Shown: positions 41,736 to 50,270 of the stretch, piece by piece
Layout: every line of letters starts with the position of its first letter
Numbering within the stretch: position 1 is the stretch's first letter
DNA from: Thiotrichaceae bacterium
GTDB lineage: Bacteria > Pseudomonadota > Gammaproteobacteria > Thiotrichales > Thiotrichaceae
DNA: 52,885 nucleotides
NCBI GenBank assembly: GCA_023144895.1
Contig: JAGLEV010000061.1
Span: 1 to 52,885 of the forward strand
Reading direction: 5' to 3'
The notes under the pieces: generated by a model
Database searches by the model: none
Told to the model about the DNA's origin: nothing
The model's input: only the letters and a program-made list of their open reading frames with translations
Made by a program: the position numbers and the translations under genes

Positions 41736-42938
41736 TTAATACAATAAAAATCCAGAAACAGCCTTCTTCCACTGCATTTCATCCAACAGCAAACGCTCTT
41801 CCATCTCACTCACCTGAGCCTGAGGGTCATCAACCCACTCACGTAAATAACTCCCACCATTAATCACATCAATGGCTAAGCGATCAAACTCATACTCATA
41901 ATCAAAATCACGCCAGAGAGTATCATCGGGATAACACAACCGAACCGCTTTCAAAAACAACACCATAAAACGAAAGGGCTTAAACTCTTCTGCTTTATAC
42001 CCAGAAAAATCAGTATGTAGTTGCACACCCGCGCACAATTCACCCTGATATTTATGAAAAGTTGGCTTAAACCATATTTCCCGAATACGGCAACCTGCCA
42101 TCCATTCAGGCGCTAACTCCGCCATGATTTGCAAAATTTTAGGAGTATCTAAATCAGGCGCACCGAATAACTCCAAAGGTCGTGTTGTTCCACGCCCTTC
42201 AGATAACGTCGTCCCTTCTAGTAATACAGTCCCTGAATAAATTCGTACCGCATTCAAAGTGGCAATATTAGGGCTAGGATTAATCCATGACAAGTCTTGC
42301 TGAGGCCAGCCAAAATCAGGGGCTGTCTTCATCTCGTAGTCCTGCATAGCAATAACAGTCAATGCAGTATTGAGTTGTTTAAAATCTTTATACCACTGTG
42401 CTGATTCACCTAAAGTGAGTCCATGGCGCATGGGTATTGGTGCAGCCCCAACAAAGCTTTCTTGCCCTGCAATTAAACTTAGCCCTTCAATCTCTCGTCC
42501 AGCAGGGTTCGGTCGATCAAGCACCCAGAGTTGTTTATCACTATCACTAAAATCTTCTAACAAATAAAATAATGTCGTGATAAAAGTATAAATACGGCAT
42601 CCCACATCCTGTATATCCACCAATAACACATCAAAACTTGCCAGCATTTCAGCCGTTGGACGACGCACTTCACCATAAAGGCTATAAACAGGAATAGCAT
42701 ACTTCGCATCACGCGTATTATGCGTTTCCTCCATATTATCCTGCTGATCGCCTCGCAAGCCATGTTGCGGACCAAAACAAGCAGTTAAATTAATATCCTT
42801 ACATTCTGCTAACGCATCAATACTTGCTTTAAAATCACTCGTCACCGAGGCTGGAGTTGCTAATAAAGCGACTCGCTTACCCTGCAAAGACTCTCGCATA
42901 CTGGCATCTGCCAATAATACATCAATACCTAATTTCAT
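41736..42938 (-). CDS. DUF1343 (NamZ-like) protein without signal peptide
   Basis: The 400-residue protein belongs to the DUF1343 family (PF07075), which includes the exo-beta-N-acetylmuramidase NamZ. Seen motifs are G-I-D-V-L-L near the start, C-F-G-P-Q-H-G-L-R-G-D-Q-Q, I-P-V-Y-S-L-Y-G, D-V-L-L-V-D-I-Q-D-V-G-C-R-I-Y-T-F, and D-R-P-N-P-A-G with M-R-H-G-L-T. NamZ members are exported, but this product starts directly with the domain (M-K-L-G-I-D) and has no signal peptide or membrane segment, so it acts in the cytoplasm, perhaps on recycled wall fragments. It starts three bases after recQ and is the last gene of the rlmB-GTPase-GTPase-recQ operon. Substrate is inferred from the family. Confidence 0.85.
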   Translation of the reverse strand: MKLGIDVLLADASMRESLQGKRVALLATPASVTSDFKASIDALAECKDINLTACFGPQHGLRGDQQDNMEETHNTRDAKYAIPVYSLYGEVRRPTAEMLASFDVLLVDIQDVGCRIYTFITTLFYLLEDFSDSDKQLWVLDRPNPAGREIEGLSLIAGQESFVGAAPIPMRHGLTLGESAQWYKDFKQLNTALTVIAMQDYEMKTAPDFGWPQQDLSWINPSPNIATLNAVRIYSGTVLLEGTTLSEGRGTTRPLELFGAPDLDTPKILQIMAELAPEWMAGCRIREIWFKPTFHKYQGELCAGVQLHTDFSGYKAEEFKPFRFMVLFLKAVRLCYPDDTLWRDFDYEYEFDRLAIDVINGGSYLREWVDDPQAQVSEMEERLLLDEMQWKKAVSGFLLY

Positions 42939-42941
42939 TTC

Positions 42942-45137
42942 TTAAACCCCCATTCCTACCACGACAGTGCGTAAAATATCGTAGGAAAATTCTTCTTCTA
43001 GTGCTTCATACAATAGACTTAACGGCTTACCCTGCCCCATACCAAGACTTTCTGCGGCTGTTTCAATCGCTGTTATTTCATCTTCACCAATCGATACAAC
43101 AGTGGCTACATCCGTTTCATGTAAAGTAATCGCAGCTAACAAATGCTTGTAAACCGTACTTTGTGCCAAGTCGCGCTGAGCAGCAATATCTTCAACATCA
43201 TAGCCTTTTTTCAATAAAGCCAAGCTATCTGCTTCGGTATCCGTTAAATGCGTTTTTTTCTCAACCATCCGTTGAGCTGGTGTAAAGTGAGAATACTGTG
43301 AATGACTTTGAATCTCAGGATGTTCCGACAAGTAGCTCGTAATCTCAGCCATAAACTGCTGACCAAATTTATCCAACTTAAAGGTACCGACACCTGTTAA
43401 AAGCAAAAAATCCCGCTCATTTTGTGGCTTATTGACTGCCATTTGGCTTAAAGTTGCATCATTGAAAATAACATAAGGTGGCACACCCTGCCCCTCAGCA
43501 ATCGACAAACGTAATATTCGTAATACCTCACGCAACGCCTCATCTTCTGCAGTTAAACCAGAAACAATCGCTGCCTTGCCCTGTTTGCCTTTTATCGGCT
43601 TCGTACTTTTTCGCACCAAAAACTGCACTTCACCTTTCAGTAGTTGACGTGATTGCTCTGTCAGATGCAAAGCACCATATTCTCCATCCACACGTAAAAA
43701 AGCCATCGCAATCAAATCACGAAATACCGAACGTAAATCAACCTGTGTATAGTCTTTAGCAATCGCCCATGTGCTGATCTCATTATGGCGATTATTAGCA
43801 ATCCGATCATCCAACTTACCGACCAAGATATTAATCAAATAAGTCACGCCAAAACGTTGCTCGGTGCGATACACACAAGACAACGCCATCTGTGCCGCTT
43901 TGGTTGCATCCCATGTTTCAGGAGGATTAGTACAATTATCACAATGCCCACAAGGTTCAGCAAGCTTCTCATCAAAATATTGCAACAAAGCTTGCCGACG
44001 ACAAGTGGCTATCTGACACAAACCTAGCAATGACTGTAGTTTCATCTGTGTAATGCGTTTATGTTGCTCAGCGGCATCACTATTATCCAGCATTTTGCGC
44101 AAGAAAATAACATCCTGCAAGCCATAGCTCATCCAAGCATCGGCAGGTTTACCATCACGCCCTGCACGCCCTGTTTCTTGATAATAAGATTCAATATTTT
44201 TAGGGAGATTTAAATGTGCAACAAAACGTACATCAGGCTTATCAATTCCCATTCCAAAGGCAACGGTAGCAACAATAATAATACCCTCGCCACGTAAAAA
44301 ATGCTGTTGATTAGCTGCTCGTTGATCCTGTGGCATTCCAGCGTGATAAGGTAATGCTGAAAAACCTTGCTCCATCAACCACTCTGCGGTGGCATCCACT
44401 TTTTTACGAGAAAGACAATAGACAATACCTGCTTGCCCATTATGTTTATCATTAATAAAGTGCAATAACTGTTGACGTGCATTGCTTCCCGATTCAGCAA
44501 TTGTGTAATAAATATTCGGACGGTCAAAGCTATTAATAAAGAGGTCATTGTCTTGCAAAGCGAGCTGACTAACAATTTCTGCACGGGTTCGGCTATCCGC
44601 AGTGGCGGTTAGTGCAATACGAGGTACACCAGGAAATTTCTCTGGTAAAAGGTTGAGCTGTTGATATTCTTTTCGAAAATCATGCCCCCATTGCGAGACA
44701 CAATGTGCTTCATCAATGGCAAATAAAGAAATTTGACAGTGCTGTAATAGCCCCACCATGCTAGGCATCAATAAACGTTCAGGAGCGACATAGAGTAAAT
44801 CGACATCACCTTGCTGAATACGCTGTTGAATATCCTGTATTTCAAATAGTGATAGTGATGAGTTAATAAAGACAGCCCTAATTCCTACTTGTAACAAGGC
44901 ATCCACCTGATCTTGCATCAGGGCAATTAAAGGAGAAACCACCACGCCCATACCTTGCCGAACCAAGGCAGGAATTTGGTAACAAAGCGACTTACCGCCA
45001 CCTGTAGGCATTAATACTAGTGCATCATTACCCTCTAAAATTCGCTCAATGATAGCCGCTTGATTATGACGAAAGTTCTCATAACCAAAAGTCTGGCTGA
45101 GTATCGATTGAGCTTGTTGCATTAATTCAGAGGACAT
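42942..45137 (-). CDS. recQ: ATP-dependent DNA helicase RecQ with extra C-terminal helix-turn-helix domain
   Basis: RecQ unwinds DNA 3'-5' in recombination and fork repair. The 731-residue protein has Walker A M-P-T-G-G-G-K-S near residue 42, [14 protein letters not shown] near 144, helicase motif VI region [12 protein letters not shown], the zinc-binding cysteines [10 protein letters not shown] and C-G-H-C-D-N-C near 376-400, the RQC winged helix, and an HRDC domain. E. coli RecQ has about 610 residues; the last ~120 here ([33 protein letters not shown]) are an added helix-turn-helix of the HTH_40 type known from other RecQ forms. The stop of the GTPase gene upstream abuts its ATG. Confidence 0.94.
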   Translation of the reverse strand: MSSELMQQAQSILSQTFGYENFRHNQAAIIERILEGNDALVLMPTGGGKSLCYQIPALVRQGMGVVVSPLIALMQDQVDALLQVGIRAVFINSSLSLFEIQDIQQRIQQGDVDLLYVAPERLLMPSMVGLLQHCQISLFAIDEAHCVSQWGHDFRKEYQQLNLLPEKFPGVPRIALTATADSRTRAEIVSQLALQDNDLFINSFDRPNIYYTIAESGSNARQQLLHFINDKHNGQAGIVYCLSRKKVDATAEWLMEQGFSALPYHAGMPQDQRAANQQHFLRGEGIIIVATVAFGMGIDKPDVRFVAHLNLPKNIESYYQETGRAGRDGKPADAWMSYGLQDVIFLRKMLDNSDAAEQHKRITQMKLQSLLGLCQIATCRRQALLQYFDEKLAEPCGHCDNCTNPPETWDATKAAQMALSCVYRTEQRFGVTYLINILVGKLDDRIANNRHNEISTWAIAKDYTQVDLRSVFRDLIAMAFLRVDGEYGALHLTEQSRQLLKGEVQFLVRKSTKPIKGKQGKAAIVSGLTAEDEALREVLRILRLSIAEGQGVPPYVIFNDATLSQMAVNKPQNERDFLLLTGVGTFKLDKFGQQFMAEITSYLSEHPEIQSHSQYSHFTPAQRMVEKKTHLTDTEADSLALLKKGYDVEDIAAQRDLAQSTVYKHLLAAITLHETDVATVVSIGEDEITAIETAAESLGMGQGKPLSLLYEALEEEFSYDILRTVVVGMGV

Positions 45138-46523
45138 TTATTTTTTAGCCTTTTTGCGTAGATAAGCCAATATCTCTTCGCGTGCCTCGCTTATCACAGA
45201 ATCACGATCTAAATGATCTAAAATCTCAGAAACAACAAACTTAGGTCCTGCATCACCCCATGATTTGCCTTTAGCAAGATAACGTTCAGCCACTTGACCA
45301 ATCACGAGTGTACTATAATACGCAATCGCTCCTTGAGCGGCGGCTGTGATCACTGTAGACAAGCCACCTGTACCCAATTTTAACGCTGAAGAAATAAAGT
45401 TAACTGCCCATACCGTACCATATAAAATAAGCATTTGAGCCGCTATTGTCTTAATCAACTCACCCGCCTCTACTTTCGTCATCGGCAAGTTGTAGAGACG
45501 AGAGAGATGCACAATCATACTGACATCGACTGCGGCGGCGGCGACCAAATCAGCAACAGGAATAGGATTAATTGCAACCGCAACCCCTTTGCCAATACAG
45601 TAGGTTTTAATAATTTTTTCAGCAGATTCACTACGTGCTTCAAGCAAAGCAGAACCCAGCTTTTCGGATAAATCACCTGCAAAAATACTAGCATTTAAAG
45701 CACTAAGCGTTTTACCTTCAGACTCCAAGATATCCCACAAACGTGCTTTAAGGTTAACAATATCAATCGGCTTAGCACGTACAGATTCTTTTTCTGTACC
45801 ATCCTCTGCAACATAAACCACCTTTTGCTCGGCAGGTTGAGCAGCGGCAAAAATAATATTAGCAGATGCAATCAGGTCTTTAACACGTTTACGAATAATC
45901 TGACGCAAAGATAATTGATCATCATTGGAATATTGATCAGATTTATTAACGACAAGAATAATGGGGCGCGTACCGTCCGCCACGAGCTTTAATGCTGACA
46001 TTTCTACATCGGTTAAATCACTATCAATCACAAAGAGCACTAAATCTGAACGACGTACCACCTCATGCGCCATTGCTTCACGTTCTTCACCATCAATCTC
46101 ATTAATACCAGGTGTATCCAGCAAGAAAATACCACCATCTTGGTACTCTTGCCATGCTTCAATGCCAGTAACTTTAGTTTCACCGTGCAAAATACTGGTA
46201 CTAAAGACATCACGCCCAATCAAAGCATTCAATACAGAAGATTTACCCACACTCACGCGTCCAAAAACAGCCACATGAAGGTGACCATTTTCTAGCTTAT
46301 CTAAAAGTTGGTTAACTTCATTATATTCACTTTTAAGTTTAAGACGAATCGAATCAGGTATGCCATCATTATCTAATAACTTTCTTAAGCTCTCCCTCGC
46401 AAGATCCATATGCTGATCTTGCGTAGATTGTTCATGCTCTACTGTTACCCTGTCATTATTTCTTGATTTTTTGGTCGAAAACCAATTGGGCAAAGAGCTT
46501 TGTACGTGATTCCATATTTTCAC
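45138..46523 (-). CDS. dynamin-like/Era-like GTPase with DUF697 domain, paralog A
   Basis: The 461-residue protein has GTPase motifs G1 G88-R-V-S-V-G-K-S-S96, G3 D136-T-P-G139 and G4 N193-K-S-D196 in an Era/dynamin-like order. The C-terminal ~200 residues include hydrophobic helices (A-V-A-I-N-P-I-P-V-A-D-L-V-A-A-A and I-L-Y-G-T-V-W-A-V-N-F-I) typical of DUF697, a region that can insert into membranes. The start is GTG at 46523, seven bases after AAGGAG inside the upstream paralog gene, giving a real overlap of 68 bases. It lies between paralog B and recQ in the rlmB operon. Function is unknown; DUF697 GTPases are membrane-linked and often come in pairs. Confidence 0.8.
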   Translation of the reverse strand: MKIWNHVQSSLPNWFSTKKSRNNDRVTVEHEQSTQDQHMDLARESLRKLLDNDGIPDSIRLKLKSEYNEVNQLLDKLENGHLHVAVFGRVSVGKSSVLNALIGRDVFSTSILHGETKVTGIEAWQEYQDGGIFLLDTPGINEIDGEEREAMAHEVVRRSDLVLFVIDSDLTDVEMSALKLVADGTRPIILVVNKSDQYSNDDQLSLRQIIRKRVKDLIASANIIFAAAQPAEQKVVYVAEDGTEKESVRAKPIDIVNLKARLWDILESEGKTLSALNASIFAGDLSEKLGSALLEARSESAEKIIKTYCIGKGVAVAINPIPVADLVAAAAVDVSMIVHLSRLYNLPMTKVEAGELIKTIAAQMLILYGTVWAVNFISSALKLGTGGLSTVITAAAQGAIAYYSTLVIGQVAERYLAKGKSWGDAGPKFVVSEILDHLDRDSVISEAREEILAYLRKKAKK

Positions 46524-47919
46524 CCAGCATCTCCTTAAATGTTAATGAAGCTGGTGCCGCTTTAAACTTTCCCCTAGTTTCAAGCGTTACCATAATAGCG
46601 CGTCCTAAGGCATTAAAAATAATGCCATACGACACAGCATGAACCAAACCACCCGTGACGGTTCCGATACCCGGAAATGCCTTTAAACCATTACCAGCAA
46701 CGGCCAATATTAATGGGACGGTTGTCTTCATGTGACCTTGACTAAAATTAATAAATTGATCAATATCTATCTGCCTAACGGGAACATTATAAAGCTTACA
46801 AATCTCCTTCACCATCAAGGTCGCAAGAATACCTTGAATAATTAAATCAGTACCTGGGCTTATTGCTGCCATTGCTCCGACCACGGCTTTTCGCGTTGAA
46901 CTATTAACAATTTTCATTGCTTTGTCACGTTGAAAATCACGTTTTGCCATATCTAATTTTTGTTTCACTAAAACAAAAACACTGGCATCACGCAACTGCC
47001 CTAAGACACTCACTTGGTCATCAATGAGATCTTGAATCGCTTCTGCTAAATCTTCAACCTTAGCTTCTCGCTCTCTTAATACCACCTGCTCTGAGCCATC
47101 AGGAAATATCCTAATAATTTCCTCTGATCCACCCGTTTGAGTAAAGACAATATCTAGCTCTGTCCCGACTCGATCTCCCAAACGTTGCTGTAAAGCTTCG
47201 CGTTCTGGCGCGGTTAGACGATCACATTTATTGATCACCACAATCATTGGCTTGCCAAAGCTTTCCAGTAATTGAATATCTTCAAACTGAGTACGCGTTA
47301 AATCCGTATCGGTAACATAGATTACTATTTGTGAACGTACTGCTTCATCATGAACCGTATCATCCATGAAACCTAGCGCTTCATTGCGACCAGGTAAGTC
47401 GGTAAGGATAAGCTTGTCACCCGATGTGCTTTCCCATGTATATTCAGAAACTTCAACCGTTGACCCGCCACGAATATCAATTTTAACATCGGCACTGGGC
47501 AATATGGCTTTAATAATCGAGGACTTACCCGTACTAATATCACCAAATAAAGAAACATAAATAGCACCTGTTTCTTTGCGCTCTGCTAATACCACTAACT
47601 CTTCACGTAGGTTACTGGTATCCATGCCTGTTTCCTCGGCATGTTCTAGATCCTTGATAATCGTTTCTTTACTGACTTTTTCATCTTCATCATTCAGCTT
47701 ATTTGGCTTAAAAAGACGATAGACCCAATAGCCAGCCAGCGAGATAATACCCGCAATAACGGTAAAATAGCTATAAAAGAAAGCACTTGATAATTCTGAT
47801 AGCTGATTCCACACTCCTATTGCGCTTTGTGTCACAAAAAAGATAACCGTCAATACGGTGAGGGTAAGGACAACAACCCCTAATGCAACCAAACGATTAA
47901 ATTTCTTAGCTATCTTCAT
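46456..47919 (-). CDS. membrane-anchored GTPase with DUF697-like domain, paralog B
   Basis: The 487-residue protein has two N-terminal membrane segments (about residues 12-34 and 48-68), then a GTPase domain with G1 G126-D-I-S-T-G-K-S-S134, G3 D174-L-P-G and G4 N230-K-C-D233. In G3 the usual T is replaced by L (D-L-P-G, not D-T-P-G). A hydrophobic C-terminal region (I-S-P-G-T-D-L-I-I-Q-G-I-L-A-T-L-M-V) resembles DUF697. It starts in an ATGA overlap with rlmB and overlaps paralog A by 68 bases, so both GTPases are made from one transcript. Both share order and size of domains, so they may form a heteromeric membrane machine; this is inference. Confidence 0.75.
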   Translation of the reverse strand: MKIAKKFNRLVALGVVVLTLTVLTVIFFVTQSAIGVWNQLSELSSAFFYSYFTVIAGIISLAGYWVYRLFKPNKLNDEDEKVSKETIIKDLEHAEETGMDTSNLREELVVLAERKETGAIYVSLFGDISTGKSSIIKAILPSADVKIDIRGGSTVEVSEYTWESTSGDKLILTDLPGRNEALGFMDDTVHDEAVRSQIVIYVTDTDLTRTQFEDIQLLESFGKPMIVVINKCDRLTAPEREALQQRLGDRVGTELDIVFTQTGGSEEIIRIFPDGSEQVVLREREAKVEDLAEAIQDLIDDQVSVLGQLRDASVFVLVKQKLDMAKRDFQRDKAMKIVNSSTRKAVVGAMAAISPGTDLIIQGILATLMVKEICKLYNVPVRQIDIDQFINFSQGHMKTTVPLILAVAGNGLKAFPGIGTVTGGLVHAVSYGIIFNALGRAIMVTLETRGKFKAAPASLTFKEMLGENMESRTKLFAQLVFDQKIKK

Positions 47920-48656
47920 TTTGTTCTCTGCCTATTCGCCTCATACAAACAAATCCCCGTTGCTACAGAGATGTTAAGACTAGAAATTTTTCCTGCCATT
48001 GGCAAGCTTAATAAAAGGTCACATTGCTTTTCTGTCAAACGTCGCATCCCTGCACCCTCAGCACCCATCACTAATGCCATTGATACAGTAAAATCTTGTT
48101 GAAAATAATTACCTTGAGCCTTATCACTCGTCCCCATAACCCAAACACCTTTTTGTTTTAGCGTTTTCAAGGTACGAGATAAGTTAGTCACCTTAACCAG
48201 TGGCACTAAATCTGCCGCACCAGATGCCACTTTACGCACAGTAGGAGTTAAGCCAACCGAATTATCTTTAGGCACAATGACTGCATTCACCCCTGCGGCT
48301 TCAGCAGTACGCAAACAAGCGCCTAAGTTATGTGGGTCAGTCACACCATCGAGCACTAAGAGTAAAGCAGGTTTATCTAAGTTATCGACCAGTTGTAATA
48401 AATCTTTCTCAGTATAACTCTCAGCCTGATGATACTCAGCGACAATATGTTGATGATGTTGAGTTTTGGAGAGGTGCTCTAATTCCCCTGTATTCACCGA
48501 CACTAATTTTACTTTTGATGATTTAATTTCATCAAGCAACTTTGTTAGGCGGGAACTGGGATTATCGGTACTGGTATAGACGCATGAGACATTAGCAACA
48601 TCGTTCTGAATCGCGGTTTGGACTGCATGAATGCCATGAAGCATTGTTTTCGACAT
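47916..48656 (-). CDS. rlmB: 23S rRNA (guanosine-2251 2'-O)-methyltransferase
   Basis: RlmB methylates the 2'-hydroxyl of G2251 in the P-loop of 23S rRNA. The 246-residue SPOUT enzyme has an N-terminal substrate-binding domain (L-H-G-I-H-A-V-Q-T-A-I) and the knotted C-terminal catalytic domain with D-G-V-T-D-P-H-N-L-G-A-C-L-R-T-A, G-A-E-G-A-G-M-R-R-L, and I-S-S-L-N-I-S-V-A-T-G. These are the three SPOUT motifs in order. It is the first gene of a five-gene operon with two GTPases, recQ and a DUF1343 gene; the next gene overlaps it by four bases. Confidence 0.94.
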   Translation of the reverse strand: MSKTMLHGIHAVQTAIQNDVANVSCVYTSTDNPSSRLTKLLDEIKSSKVKLVSVNTGELEHLSKTQHHQHIVAEYHQAESYTEKDLLQLVDNLDKPALLLVLDGVTDPHNLGACLRTAEAAGVNAVIVPKDNSVGLTPTVRKVASGAADLVPLVKVTNLSRTLKTLKQKGVWVMGTSDKAQGNYFQQDFTVSMALVMGAEGAGMRRLTEKQCDLLLSLPMAGKISSLNISVATGICLYEANRQRTK

Positions 48657-48896
48657 AAATAAATCTACTAGCGTAAGCCTAAGGTGAGAGGAAGAAGGTA
48701 AAGAGGTTAAAAATATCAGCAGAGCATGAGAAAAACAAGCTCAAAGGACTAGTGATAAGAAATTTATGGCTCGCCTTGATCTTTCATGAAGATATAAAGC
48801 AGTAAAACCATCAAGATACTTAAAAACAAGAAATAAAAAATAGGATAACAAGTAGTTTTTCAATTAACCTAGGCTTAGATCATTGAAGTCATGGAG

Positions 48897-48924
48897 GTTC
48901 ACTACCGCAGAGGTAGCTTAAAAA
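48897..48924 (+). repeat. solitary 28-bp repeat resembling a type I-F CRISPR repeat
   Basis: The sequence starts GTTCACTACC, contains the stem CTACC-GCAGA-GGTAG, and ends AGCTTAAAAA. Type I-F repeats are 28 bases, start GTTCAC, hold a 5-bp stem CTGCC/GGCAG at the same place, and end AGCTTAGAAA or AGCTAAGAAA. Here the stem carries matching changes on both sides (CTACC/GGTAG), keeping it paired. A second, damaged copy starts at 48932 (TTCACTACTGTAG), only 35 bases on, too close for the 60-base period of an array. No second intact repeat, spacer series or cas gene is seen in the window. It may be a relic repeat, a stand-alone crRNA-like unit, or chance. Confidence 0.5.
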
Positions 48925-49044
48925 CATTAGAATTCACTACTGTAGGAAATCTTTAGCGAACATAATTAGCATTATCATTGGTCGGTTTCACTTGGCAAAG
49001 CTGTATAGAAAAGGACTCAATAGGTTAAGAAATAAGGGTTTTGG

Positions 49045-49073
49045 CACGTGTACTTGTCAAGCAAATACACGTG
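49045..49073 (-). terminator. 8-bp hairpin after the HU-tail peptide gene
   Basis: CACGTGTA and TACACGTG (49045-49052 and 49066-49073) pair perfectly around a 13-base loop, 17 bases after the stop of the minus-strand gene. The downstream flank (CCAAAACCCTTATTTC) has only a weak T run. Terminator is plausible, but the CACGTG core could also bind a regulator. Confidence 0.3.
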
Positions 49074-49090
49074 ATATCAGCAAATCAATG

Positions 49091-49342
49091 TCACTTACTG
49101 GCTTCTCTTACTGCCTTTGCTGTCGCATCTTCCCATGATTTACTTTTTACCTCCCTTCCTGTCTGAGGGTTTCTGCCTTTTCTTTCCCTTGGTGTTGCCT
49201 TTTTTTGTGTGCTTTCTCCACTGCCTTGGTCAGTTACACCGTTAGTTTGATTACTTCGTGTTGTATTATGATTAGCTCCAGTTGCAAACTGAGATACCAT
49301 CAATACTGATATAAAAGCTATTGTAGCTAGTAAGGTTTTCAT
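49091..49342 (-). CDS. exported small protein with HU-like arm motif
   Basis: The 83-residue protein has a clear signal peptide (M-K-T-L-L-A-T-I-A-F-I-S-V-L-M-V-S-Q-F-A-T-G-A) and a basic mature part with a Q/N/S/T-rich spacer. The last ~30 residues read K-G-R-N-P-Q-T-G-R-E-V, matching the DNA-binding arm of HU/IHF proteins (HupB in this window has T-G-R-N-P-R-T-G-E-P), then K-S-K-S-W-E-D-A-T-A-K-A-V-R-E-A, like the end of HU. It is too short to fold as HU. It may bind nucleic acid outside the cytoplasm or be a recombined gene piece. It stands alone with a GGAGAG ribosome-binding site. Confidence 0.6.
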   Translation of the reverse strand: MKTLLATIAFISVLMVSQFATGANHNTTRSNQTNGVTDQGSGESTQKKATPRERKGRNPQTGREVKSKSWEDATAKAVREASK

Positions 49343-49694
49343 CTGTCTCTCCTAGTTGATTAAAACGACATATTTACAACTCATTAAATTCACCAAATAA
49401 TAAGTTGCAGGTAACTAAAAAATATCACAATTTTACCTTATATACCAAATTAAACAGACTAAACAGTCATTTATAGTGGTCTATGCCCCACAAGGAGGAG
49501 CTTTATGTTGTGATCAGTGAGAGATACCGCTTTAACTTATTCAGGGGTTATTAGCCCCTCTCTTAAATTATCTTCAATACCTTCGCTAAAATGCACGACT
49601 CAACCGCCAATATTTAAGTAGCAAAGCCAATTAAAAAGCCCCTGTGCTTATTTCAACCAATGCTATACTCTCAACTTTCCCCACAGATACTATC
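49343..49694. other. 352-bp divergent gap
   Basis: This spacer lies between the exported peptide gene and the zinc-ribbon gene, which point away from each other, so it should carry both promoters. A 15-base stretch at 49575-49589 (CAATACCTTCGCTAA) matches the end of the MITE-like elements exactly, with no partner end found nearby; it is probably a fragment. Confidence 0.45.
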
Positions 49695-50246
49695 ATGTTC
49701 ACAGCCAGTAACTTCCTAGCATTGCATCCAGTAAATGCAAGCAATACCATATCATTAGAACATATATCACATAAACTACTTGAAATAAAATTCATTAATA
49801 AGCAAGAAGCCACTTGGCGCTTTGAATTAGGTGATAAATTTTTATCCTATATAACCTTTTTAGGCTGCTCACCCGATATTGAGCTTAGCCCTCATCCTAG
49901 TAAGCCTTATAGCTATATTACTTTAAGCTCTACTAATAATATTCAGTTCCATTCAGGAAAAAATATTAAAATACCCCACTGTAAACACTGTAAAAAATCC
50001 CTTGATGGCTCAATCACTTTATTAAAAAATAATCCTATCAAACAGCCTATTAACTGTCTGCATTGTCATCACGAAGTTGATATACTCCGCCTCAATTGGC
50101 GTAAATCAGGCTTTTTTGCACACTGTGCTATTTATATTGGCAATATCTATGAAGCAGAAGCTGTACCCACTGAGTCTCTATTAGCAAAATTATTAGAAAT
50201 CAGTGGCTTTGAATGGAAATATAGCTATCTACGTCAACCTATTTAA
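49695..50246 (+). CDS. uncharacterised protein with a C4 zinc ribbon
   Basis: I choose ATG 49695 (M-F-T-A-S-N-F-L-A-L-H-P), because the longer frame from 49644 adds a stretch without a ribosome-binding site; no strong Shine-Dalgarno precedes either. The ~183-residue protein has an N-terminal alpha/beta part with F-L-G-C-S-P-D-I-E-L-S-P-H-P, then a zinc ribbon of two C-x-x-C pairs, C-K-H-C and C-L-H-C, about 32 residues apart, and a C-terminal part with W-R-K-S-G-F-F-A-H-C and I-Y-E-A-E-A-V-P. It resembles an uncharacterised conserved gammaproteobacterial family; no function is known. It is followed by the TRAP binding protein 24 bases on and could share its transcript. Confidence 0.65.
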   Translation: MFTASNFLALHPVNASNTISLEHISHKLLEIKFINKQEATWRFELGDKFLSYITFLGCSPDIELSPHPSKPYSYITLSSTNNIQFHSGKNIKIPHCKHCKKSLDGSITLLKNNPIKQPINCLHCHHEVDILRLNWRKSGFFAHCAIYIGNIYEAEAVPTESLLAKLLEISGFEWKYSYLRQPI

Positions 50247-50270
50247 AATTTTTATAATCAGGAGAATTTT

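Larger units (their letters stand above)
48657..49090. other. 434-bp gap with a solitary I-F-like repeat
   Basis: No gene is supported. The part next to 48657 should hold the rlmB operon promoter. A 28-base repeat-like sequence lies at 48897-48924 with a degenerate partial copy at 48932-48959, and a hairpin at 49045-49073 follows the next gene. Very short AT-rich minus-strand frames that could code a membrane peptide lie around 48770-48860 but have no proper start. Confidence 0.5.

Noticed and set aside
48770-48860. Minus-strand stretch coding about 31 hydrophobic residues ending K-D-Q-G-E-P
   Set aside because: It looks like a membrane segment but a TGA directly precedes it and no good start or ribosome-binding site is present; a competing frame over the same bases is equally open.
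48897-49020. A true CRISPR array
   Set aside because: Only one good repeat; the second is damaged and 35 bases away rather than 60, and nothing repeat-like lies at the expected 48957.
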